Of a DNA stretch of 64,000 nt, positions 38,430-49,200 are shown one piece after another. Position 1 is the first letter of the stretch, and every line of letters begins with the position of its first letter. The translations under genes and the position numbers were made by a program. This DNA is from Ehretia macrophylla. Taxonomy: Eukaryota > Streptophyta > Magnoliopsida > Boraginales > Ehretiaceae. The notes beneath the pieces are model-generated. The model made no database searches. It was not told the DNA's origin and saw only the letters and a list, made by a program, of their open reading frames with translations. The DNA is taken from assembly GCA_037974665.1 (NCBI GenBank), contig CM075770.1:96282850-96346849 (forward strand), in the 5' to 3' direction.

Positions 38430-41400
38430 TGTAACGCCCTGATCCCATTCCCAAAGGCACAAAAAATGAGGAGAAACGGGCAGAGTTTTCCCTATTTTTA
38501 GGCCTAACCAGTTACCTGTATTTAGAAGAAATAGCAACAAAACTATAAACCAACATTCACAACTAACCCCAACTTTCAACATCGAAACAACCTTCAATCC
38601 TTTTGACCATCCGAGCCCTCCTACTACCACAAACTATAACATACAGACATGCATTCATTAACTGTTGAAGTTCTATGTTTATAATTTCACTTATCATACC
38701 ACTCTAATATTTTTTATTTAACTTTCTTATAATTTAAGTCATCAACCATCTTCTCCTTAATCCCACATAAGTATGCCAGTTAAACTTAGACAATAAAGTA
38801 AAACATTAAAGTTATTACATGTCCGCTACAATTGTGTAATCATATAAACCTTTCAGCTCATATTACAATCCCTCAGATAACATAAATACATACAATTTTG
38901 AAATATCAATATACTTTACATCACAACACATAAAACACTCATCCACAGCTACAAACATGCAATGAAGCCTCCGAATTCTCTCTAGGGATCCAGTTACTTC
39001 TTTACCTGTAAAATGTTAGAAAGGAAGGGTGAACATATAATACATGTATACTCAGTGAGGGAGGGAAACAATTAACTGGGGGTTTTCGAAAATCTTTTCG
39101 TGCAATGCGGCAATTAAACACAAGAATAACAACTAAGCAATAGGGAATCAATAAAGCAATTGAATACTACACATTTCAAAAGGATACAATTTCGATAACC
39201 CCAAATACTCCAAGTCTTGATCTTCAATCATGAACCTCGATCCACGAATCACGAACTCGATCAATGTGCCGGCATAACCCCATAACACTCCAGTGGGTGT
39301 ACTCCAGATATACCCCGAATCCTATGACCCAACACCCCTTGGAAATCTCTGGACCAGGCGAGAGAGGGACTAGGGACCATGGTAGCCGAGGTATACCAAT
39401 AAGCCCGATGCCACCTGGCTTCCCCGTCACTACCATACCCAAATGGTTGCACAACCATGATGCAATACACATAAGGTAACAATAATCGAGATAACTTAAG
39501 AAACACATAATCGGGGGACAACAAAGTAGGTTGCCCTCGCACATATGTTACAATTATTAAGCATTATAACAATATAAGCAAGAGATAAGCATATTCACTC
39601 AATTCTTAACAAGGTACACATAAGTATAAACAATTATATTAAACTACACAACTTATGAACAATAAAATAAACTAAGATTGACAAAACAATGAAAACTCCC
39701 ACACCTCTACCACGCTTCAAAATGCAAGAATTTGGCTCCAATTCAATCTTAAACACCTACAATGAATTCTAACCATACTTTAATCAATTCAAGCGTTAAA
39801 TTAGCATTATGAACATATATGGCACAAGATAGCAACTAGGTTAATCATAGATTCTGAATACATTCTAGTTCACTTAGACACTCAATACATAAACAATAGA
39901 AATTAGACAATTATTAATGTATTTTTAATTTAACACTTAAAGCACTATTATAACACATAAATACATTATATTGCACTAAAGGATAAGAGAACAAAAAAGT
40001 AAATTATCTAACTAACTAATGCTTCTAATACTATTAACTTTGAACTTTAAGCTAGAATCATGTCATTGGAAGTTACTAGCCAAAAAGAGGTTAAGCTCAA
40101 TTAATACCTCTATCTTTTAATCTATTAACAACACAATAGAGGAGCATTCAACCAATAAGCCAAAGTTAGTTACATCTAAATCCATTTAAGCTTTAGTTAA
40201 TTAGCAATTCATACCAAAAGTATTTCATTTAGAAATTGACAGCTAAGGTTAAAACAACTATAGCTATATCTTTAGCTAACTTAACAATAACATTATAGTC
40301 TCACAAATTTTAGAGTTAACACACACTTAGTTTATCACTTAACTAACTCAATACTTAGCTCAACTAACACTTTTAACATTAACAATCAATAACCTAAGCT
40401 AGGCACATTACACTTACATGTTCGTAACTATATGTAGCCAAATTCACTTATCACTTAGCCTAGTATATGAAGTTAGTTAACAATCATTCTTAAGCTTAGC
40501 TAGTAGTCAACATAAAAGTAGAATTCTAATTCATTTATAACATTACCTAACTTTGGCATTTTTTACCTTAGTCTACTAGCACATTTTGACGCTCAATCAA
40601 ACTACAAGTCACACAATCCATAAACCAACTATCCTACATCTCTAAGGATACCATTTGACACATACTCAAGCCATGAAAACTCACTTCTAACACAAAAGCT
40701 CGGGAAGCCCCCGAGGTCACTTTGAACTACAGGTACCTAATCCACCCCCCAAACCAATGCCACGATTGCACCAAAAGTGCTTCCCCGCCTAGTAAATACC
40801 AAATCTAGCATTCAATTACACACGGGCAACCCTTTTACGCAAAACCCCTTTTTGATTTCAAGCCAATTTAGAAAATTATACAAGTTTATTCAAATTACAT
40901 TCATTTTAATCACTAACCTAGGTTCAATAGCACCTAAGGCATCTTTAGATGGCATCGAATCAAGCTTAAAATCAACACTGCACAAAACCCTCGGATTTTA
41001 CTATTCATCATCTTCTCCAACATGCTATCCTATTTCTAGCCAACAAGGATGCTAAATAACCATAAAATTTAACTCTACACACTTAATAACTATTATTACA
41101 AGCAAAACAAGCCATAAATCAAACATTTATAACAAGTCAGGATTTTTACATAATCAAGGTTGAAGCTTTAAATGTACATAAAATGAAATCCCTTATCATA
41201 ATCAAGCTAAAATGCAAAGTAGAGGTTGAAGATGAGCATTTGCACCCCTTTTTCCCTCATTTTTCTTCGTCCACTTTCTTCTCCTCTCTTCTTTTCCTCT
41301 CACAAGTGTGTGTGTGAAAACTGTGAGTGTTTGTATATTTTTGCCCGATTTGTGTATGTGTGTTATATAAATGTCTTATTTTATTAGTTTGGTCCTTTTA

Positions 41401-41771
41401 TTATATATGTATGGTATAGTTAAATATATAATAGATAGATGGGTTGGGTTTTAAAATGGGTCAATTGCTTGCAAATGGTTCAAGTTATAAGCAAAAGGGT
41501 CATTAGTTGTTTAACAAAAAGCTGAAATCACTATTTATGCGATACACTTACATTTTTATAACTCGAGTTCCCGATATGCTATGTTCGTAATTCCAATTTT
41601 CTCATGCCTCTTAAATGTCAAGTAACATAGGAAAAATTTAAAATCAAGGAAATAAAATAGTCAAAAATATTATGAATAGTAACTATTTGTAAATAAGTTT
41701 TTCAAGAAATAAATGCACACAAATATTTTCAAATGAATGGCATATGCATGCACTTGGGCTCGGGCGTCACA
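38430..41771 (-). mobile_element. solo LTR E (gypsy chromovirus type, 3.3 kb)
   Basis: TGTAACGCCCTGATCCC...GGGCTCGGGCGTCACA, with no coding sequence between. It shares with solo LTRs F and G the block GGCACAAAAAATGAGGAGAA near its start and the core motif AAGCCCGATGCC near 39402. The immediate flanks (aagca left, aatta right) do not match well. A 9-bp repeat catcaagca touches the left end (38421-38429) and recurs 17 bp beyond the right end (41789-41797). Orientation is inferred from the LTR C/A pattern and is uncertain. Confidence 0.75.
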
Positions 41772-41869
41772 AATTATACTATTATTCACATCAAGCAAAA
41801 GAAAAACACCACACAAACAACAACATAAGCATTATCCATCAACATTCTTAACAAGTTCCAAAGACGCCG

Positions 41870-43505
41870 GGTTTTAGAGGTTGGACCAATGTATCCACAA
41901 TTCGAAGGCAAATGTTTTCCTTTTAACCCAAGAGTTCTTCTTTGGGTAGGCCTTTACATTCCCATGAGAGTTCATCATAAGGAAAACATATAACCCACAA
42001 TCGTATACCCCTGCTTGTCGTGGAACCCATGATGGCGTGCGAATGCAGAAGGTACCTTATGTATACAACTGTAAGTTGGATCATCAGTATTCTAGACAAC
42101 TCGTCAATGTAATTTAATTGCAAAACCAAAACACGATAAGACAAATGAATAAAGGGAATAATAAATTTTAGAATTAGAAAATAGGTGAATAACTTTACCA
42201 ATTTGGAGATCTAGGATACAGTATGCCCAGATCACCAAGAGCGGAGTCATAAAGCAATACGTTATCCAATTCGAAGTCAATTATGCATAGGTACCAGTGT
42301 TGATGGTTCAGATTTATGGGCAAATAACTAAATGCGTGTGTAAGATAGTCTCTTACATTTTATTTATAATTATTAAACTATCGTCATTGAACGACAGTGA
42401 AGTACCTTCTTGCAATCACCTAAACTGCCAATGAACTTAGAGGTACCCCAATATGCACGACGATAACTCTCAACTTCGATCGGGTGTCCGTCAATACCAA
42501 TCAGTATGTATTGCTACAATACATATAGTACAAGCATTGTTATTAACTAAAACTTTGATTTAATTTAATTATACGTAATTGCACTAACATGTAATTCAGA
42601 TGTTACATAATTCAAAAGATTCCGAAAAAAGGTTGGAAGATACCAATTGGGCATCTTTGGATCTTTGATCTGTTCATCTTAAGTCAAAGAAACCACATAG
42701 CAATCTATGATATGTGAACGAAATAAAAAATTAATACCAAGCCTGTTGAAGAAAAATCATCCATTACATGATTCAATTACTCACGCAGGATGAGAGAAAG
42801 AGTTTGGCAATAGCCCATGCATTTGCTCCCGGGTAACGTAGTACCACCCCATGTCCAGAACCATCTCCCTGCAACATACACATGAACTGGATAAATTTAT
42901 TGCAATATGTTGAATTTTAAAAAAATGTTACAAATCGAATAACACGTCTTCACCTGTAATCCCTTTCAAATTAAAATAGATAATCATATAGTATGGAATT
43001 GTCTTCCATCATGTCACGAGCCAGGTCGCAAAAAATGTACTTGGGCAACGGCTCACTGTTGTTCGTGTCACTACTCAAAGCCAATTGCTTGCAACCTACT
43101 TGGTCTGACTGAAAAAAGGCTCCTTCAACAGCTAGGTGGTTTTGAAATCTGTTGACCCTCAGTCTTCTTCAAAGGAGAGTTAATTGAATCACTCCCCTCC
43201 AAGTGTGACGATGCCCCAGTGTTTCCATCTGAATCTTCTTGTACTGGATGTTGGCCAGCCTCACCAAATGCATCTTTCCGAACACCAACATCACCTATCC
43301 TACCGAAGCCAAAATCTACTCCCCGACCATAGTCTTCAATTGGTTCGAACAGTCTAATAGGAGTCACTTTTAGAGGGGGATTGAGTCTTTCCATGAATTG
43401 CTTTTACAATGCATTTATGTTGTTCCATGCGGTTGTAGTATTCCGAATTTCTGACTTCATGCTCTCTATATATTCTTTAATCCGGGATATTTCCTTTTGC
43501 ATACC
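41870..43505 (-). pseudogene. Ulp1-type (C48) cysteine peptidase gene, multi-exon, decayed
   Basis: Minus-strand pieces in order, most with splice signals. Exon 43505-42954 has a coiled-coil start MQKEISRIKEYIESMKSEI, an acidic/Ser spacer (GEAGQHPVQEDSDGNTGASS) and LPKYIFCDLARDMMEDN. Exon 42868-42785 has REMVLDMGWYYVTREQMHGL. A piece from 42742 has DPKMPNWYLPTFF. About 42517-42408 reads YILIGIDGHPIEVESYRRAY. About 42318-42200 reads HQHWYLCIIDFELDNVLLYD, with the catalytic His. About 42060-41880 reads VPRQAGVYDCGLYVF, with the catalytic Cys. This is the H-D-Q-C order of C48 peptidases, which cut SUMO from its precursor or targets. One in-frame TAA near 43407 and a frame change near 43125 indicate decay. 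Ulp1 domains also occur in plant Mutator-like transposons, and I cannot tell host gene from transposon cargo. Confidence 0.72.
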
Positions 43506-44419
43506 CTAAAAAAATCACTATACTAATTTAGATACTCACCTAATAAAAAAATTGGCCTCTCTTTCTCATCCCGCTCTACAATTCTTTCCCCCTTAATTTT
43601 CCTTTCAAATTATATGAAAATTGATGATAAACCACGACCTATATGTAAGCTTACTTGTGTGCCATGATACACCATGACCTATGGCCTAGGTCGAATTAGA
43701 CATTCACTTTCCCATACAATTAAAATTGATTTGATGTAGCATGGCATAGAATGTAAGTGGATTTGGCATTCCTTTTCCTTATAGTCATCATGAACAATCA
43801 TTACAAATTTAATTGATTTGACATTAGCAATTTTAGGGTAGGGTTATATAATAATATAATAACATATATATATAATACTCTCTACATCAAAATTCTTATG
43901 GTGTACTACGTGCTGCATGCCACCCTTATTGCTTATTTCATACTAACCTTTATAATTTGACATAAAACTAAACTAAAACTGAAATCCAACTAAAACTAAA
44001 TAATACTCACAATTTATCGATTCTCTCTTCTATCTTATAATACACACTCTTTTTTTAATCCTAAATCAAGCATCCAAAATGTTATTCAAAATAACCATGT
44101 ATTTTTTACAAATAATTCATTCTTGTATGCTTGATGGGGGCTAATGTCTTGTTCGATTGTTGTTATTGGAAAATTTTTTACCCTCTCACCGCATCCGCAC
44201 CCACATTATTTGGTTTTTTTTTCTATGCTTGCTTATGCAATGATGAAAACTTTCAAGTAAATTACAACATGTGACAATTCATTTAAAGATAGTTGTACCA
44301 CGCTTACCATACATTAAACATATATTTAAGTGGGGTACACCGATTATATTTCACAACAACATACAAAATGCAAACACACACCTTATTTGGAGATAACAAC
44401 ATAAAGCATCATCTCCAAA
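43506..44419. other. interval without a recognised gene
   Basis: AT-rich, probably intron or spacer between the Ulp1-like and GRF-like sequences on minus. A short imperfect repeat of ACCATGACCTAT / ACCACGACCTAT type lies at about 43633-43683. No coding homology seen. Confidence 0.5.
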
Positions 44420-44776
44420 ACACTACAAACAAGACTTAAAAAAACAATTGTTTTCTTCAGCTTAAGTTGATCATCATCCAGCTTTATCCTTTGTATAGGA
44501 CATAAGGCCTCTTCTTTACTGTCCCATTTTTGAAATGTTTCTTCTGCTTAAATGGATCTCTTTGCCTTGCCAAAAGGCCCTTACTGGGTCGCACCACTAG
44601 AAATATTCACAAGTTCTACATTTGTAAAACAATTATCCTTTGGTTGGCTGCTTTGAGGATGCGATGACTTTGATAGGGGTCTTTCTGTTGCACCAACATT
44701 TCACGTTCACGTAGTGCAACTCTAGTAGCGGATGCCGTGCTACTATACCCCTAGAGCTCCTACTCAATGATGACAT
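44420..44776 (-). pseudogene. GRF-type zinc-finger gene, decayed
   Basis: From the minus ATG at 44776: MSSLSRSSRGIVARHPLLEL, then VKCWCNRKTPIKVIASSKQ. The GRF signature follows, with LFYKCRTCEYF and WCDPVRAFW. The CxC, FYKC, CxYF and WCD spacing matches plant GRF fingers (usually NPGRxFYxCP...CxFFxWCD). A TAA and a TAG fall inside the finger (about 44631-44633 and 44594-44596). Further down, in another frame, a hydrophobic stretch IVFLSLVCSVLEMMLYVV resembles the C-terminal membrane segment of such small plant proteins. Together with the Ulp1-like gene on the same strand it may belong to one transposon. GRF fingers bind nucleic acid in characterised proteins; the role of these small plant forms is not established here. 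Confidence 0.72.
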
Positions 44777-45006
44777 TTTTCTAATCTCAAACAATCTACA
44801 CATAAATAAATTAATCAGGAATAACAACGTCATAATCAGAACATTAAGAAACTTAGAAACTATACACATAAAATGACCATGATCAACTTCATGAATCAAC
44901 ATATAAGTAAATAAATCATCACATACCAAGCACTCAAAGGGGATTGGAAACAAATTATATTTGTAGGATGGGAAATAATAGTATACTTGCATACAAAAAG
45001 GTGAAG

Positions 45007-45195
45007 CTAAGAAGCTTTTTGTGTACTAACACCAACACCCGACGCATACACCACCATAACCCAACGCCCGACGCCAACGCTCAGGACCACCAAAACTAGC
45101 AATAGTGACACCGTTAACACACGCAACCTTCTAGACCAACACAACATATACATATACACACATGTACACACACATGCAAAGTGCGATAAATCCAT
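45007..45195 (-). other. small open frame with one hydrophobic helix, doubtful
   Basis: 62 codons, MDLSHFACVCTCVYMYMLCW, then a helix around VLTVSLLLVLVVLSVGVG. It lies between the TATA box at 45361-45354 and the GRF-like start, so it could be leader sequence. Composition is biased (GT-rich on minus) and no family is recognised. Confidence 0.2.
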
Positions 45196-45353
45196 GTATG
45201 TTCAACAAATTTGCAAAATTATAAATTTTATGAGAAGAAAAAAATGAGGGAGCTACTTATTTAGTTGGAGCGTAGAAAGACAAGGGAAGAACCATATAGA
45301 TGAAAGCTTGGGGTTTTCTATGTTTGTGACAGAGGGGGAGGGAGATGACCCGC

Positions 45354-45361
45354 TATTTATA
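45354..45361 (-). promoter_or_regulatory. TATA box, probable core promoter for the GRF-like gene
   Basis: Minus TATAAATA with a C/G-rich flank, followed by a CT-rich leader (45345-45230). It lies about 0.58 kb upstream of the GRF-like ATG. No other TATA box fits this gene better. Confidence 0.5.
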
Positions 45362-45767
45362 ATGGTCAAATTCAAGGGTAATTTTGTCTTAACATACGAA
45401 GTATAAAAATTGTAACAAATGGTACATGCTCTTTAATGTACCCACCAGCTAAAAACATCTTATTTTTTGACAAAATTAACCCTTATACATATTACGGTCA
45501 ATGGATATGAAATGTATAATATAATCTATACAAGGTACAATCAATATTTTTCAATTGCCACCTACAAATGTATTCTCGATATTCGAACGTAATTTCAATT
45601 TTCTAACTATCAAACCATAAAGTATAAATATATATAAAAAAAACCTATATTATGAATTCACGGTCTCTCTAATAATTATGGATTATGAAAATAATTCATT
45701 ATGTGCTAATATTAGTACCACAAAATGCAATTCGATTATAGCATGCTAATAACATTTATTTCATCCC

Positions 45768-46210
45768 TGTATCTTAACTTCAATTAAACTTATTACTAAG
45801 CTTCATTTCATTATTAATTTACTTCAGTGATATTGTAATTTAAGGACACCTTAAATCTTTACTTTGAAAGTTAAATTTTTTTTATAGGTTAAATACTCGA
45901 TCAAACTGTTACTTACTACGGATAGGAGACCCATCATTTTGCTAGGTCATAAAATCTAGTATGGCCGAATCATGAATGCTTTGCTCATGACATACATTAA
46001 GGGCTTTATAAATTTCAATGTCGACTAAATATGAGATATTATATAGGGAACTAGGGATGATACCTATGCCTTTAATGTAAAAGGTTATTCATCACATGTT
46101 ATTTTCATGTATGTAAGTCATTATAAACAAATTTACACTTTATTTCACCAAATAATTGTAGCTAATTAAGATATTATATTCATGATATGTAAAATAAAAC
46201 TAGTCCCGAG
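45768..46210 (+). repeat. 445-bp tandem repeat, copy 1
   Basis: Begins TGTATCTTAACTTCAATTAA and ends ...AAACTAGTCCCGAG. It is highly similar along its length to 52511-52953. A solo LTR separates it from copy 2. No coding region and no transposon domain is visible. Strand is arbitrary. Confidence 0.88.
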
Positions 46211-49200
46211 TGTAATGCCCCGATCACTTACGGAATCAGAACCAATAATAACAACCCGATCCAATCCCCAAGGCACAAAAAATGAGGAAAAACGAACGGA
46301 GTTTCCCTTATACCTAGGCCAAACCAAAACCTGCAAGCAGAAGATTTCCACAACAATAGTTACATACAATATCCCAAGACATCAAATAGGTTCCATTTCA
46401 AGTTCATAACATAGTTCTAGCTTATTTTGCCATGACAAATTATATTTAAGCATTTTAAACTAACATCTACTAACTAAAGCAATTATATAACTTATTACAA
46501 GCCATTTATTAATTATTCAACTTTAACTTACAAGCCTTACAAACATGAATTACATACAAGGCTAACTAGACTTCAAAATGGTTACAAAGTCATAAATCAA
46601 CTAAGACTTCACTTTACAAAATATTGGGTCATATAACACAAGCATTCAATCTCGATCAATCAAGAAAATGCTTCAACATCTTCTTTCTCTACAACCTGAA
46701 ACATGGTAGATGAAAAGGGTGAGCATTCATAATGCTTAGTGAAGGGGGAATAAATGGAGGGAGGTTTTGAAACTATTTTCGTGCAATGCAAATAAACAGG
46801 TTATATAAATAACGACAAAAGTACAATAACGAACACGAAATTATACAATAATATGAGACAATCCTTTAAACTTATAAACAATAACACATATTTTAAAAAG
46901 GATACGATCTCGATCACGAGCACAAACCACGAGCCTCGAGCACGAGCAAGATCACGATCTCGATCACACTACGATAACGATAATATAATCGGCATCCCTA
47001 TACACCAACGAGGGTACTCTGGATGTAACACCCCATTATCCTACGACCCAACTCTCCCAGGTTAGCATCCCTAGCAAGAAAGGGAATAGGGTACGGAGGT
47101 CGAGCAACCACTGGCAAGCCCAATGCCGCCCAGGGAGACCCAACACATTCGTCCCGAAATGGTTGCGCAACCATGATAACGATAGATACGAGATATGAGA
47201 TAGCAAGATATGTACGAGACTCTAGAGGTGGCTCCCACTTCTTCTTGGTGTAGCACTTAGCTCTCGCACATATGAATATTTAAACATAAACAACACGTAA
47301 CACGATATAGCACTTAACACGTAATTCGATAACATTGTCACATAAACTGATAAGCATGTAAATAAATAACAACAAAAGAGGTTGTCCTCGCATATAAATA
47401 ATAGCACTTCATAATAACTATAAAGGATACTCTAATTCGATTCATAGTTCTAGTAAATAAGCAACATAAACTCTTTAACATCTAAGCTTCCATATTCAAT
47501 CAATATAGCAAAGTGACCAAGTTAAACATGTCACAATGCACAAGAACACAAGGCAATTATGATATAGCAACTAGCAATTATTAACATAAGATAGCAATGC
47601 AATGACTAGAGTTCTTATTCAATTAAAGTAACAATATAACCAACTAATATCTCATTAGGACACAATATGATATAGACCAACTACAACTTCACTTAGCAAC
47701 ATAGACAAGCAACTAACTCTTTTACATTTTGCCTTCAATTTCCTAATCAAGACTATTACAATAGCACCTTAAAACCCCTCCAAAACTCCTGATTAAACAA
47801 GTTAAACTATGTCATACCAACTAGCAATCATTAGAACAAAACTTAGCATATAATATAACAATCAAATCATTTATCTAACCAAACTAATTTAACATTGTAC
47901 TAATTCAATATAAAGCCCAAGTGTTCATACATTATACTTGATCTTTATCAACCAGCCATAAAATAGCAATTCCACATATTTAGATATCATTAGGCAACAA
48001 TAACTATTAGCAAGAACTCTCACTCCCACGATTTGGCAATACCAATTAACTATATCAATTAACCATTTAGCTAAGATATTTTTCAACTTCTAGAGGAAGC
48101 TTAAATTTATCAAATCAGTTGCCTATGTTAATAACCTCTAAATTCTCTGTTCTTTATGTATAAACGAAGCTCTTCGAGTATAGATAGTCTTAGGATCAAA
48201 GGGAGCTCAATTCCGGGTTATATTCCTTAAGTTATGACCATTTTCGTGCAACTACTTCTAACTGTCCAGTTCAACGATTTTCATACTACCTTACGGAAAT
48301 GGATTTGTCAGAGGGTTAAAATGACTACACTAGCTCTTGCTCCAAAAACAAAGTTTGTTTTACACTGAGACATCTAGCTACTGTAAAAGTTTCATTCAAT
48401 TCCAAGCACGTTTACTATGTCAAAAATGCTCTAAAATTCCAGTAAAGCAATCTATCCAGAACAGGGAAATAACCATTTTTACCAACTTTTCTTCTTGAGC
48501 TAATTCATGAACTCTTTCAAGCAAGAAAGCAAGCACATAACCTACATACAATACTCTTGTTCAACCATCAACAACAACATCAACAAAACACTATAATGTC
48601 TAAGTTTAGTTTGCAACAACACTCAAACATCATATAATCTACCTAATAAACAAGCTAGCTAGTTAGAACCAAGCATAAAACAACTTATTGCAACAATTAC
48701 ATAAACCTACCATTATCAAAAATTCAAGAAATAAGCACAAAGATGTAACCCCTTACTTTGCTAGCTAGAAAATGCAAAAGATGAGCTTGAGATAAGTTTT
48801 TCACCCCCTTTCTTCTCCTTTTTTTCTTTCTTCTTCTTCCCTTTCTTCATTTCCTTCTTCTCGTCGATCTTCTCTCCCTCTTTCTGGTTCTTTTTTTTTT
48901 TTTGTCTAATTGTGTGCGTGAGTGGAGTGAAATGTTTATTGTTTTATGTGTGTATATGTAACACCCCGATCCCTCTCGAGACCGGAAGTTCTATTAATCA
49001 ATCTAATCGCAACCCAATTCCAAATCCGGGCATAATATTTGGGGAAAAACGGACGGAGTCTCTCCTGTTTCTAGGCAAAAATCAAATCCTGCAAACAGTA
49101 CATAAATGGACCAGTACCGTGTCCAAACATTCACAACTTCTGAAGGCCATCCGAGCCTCGAATTTCAACAAGTATACACAACAAATATATATTTCCAAGT

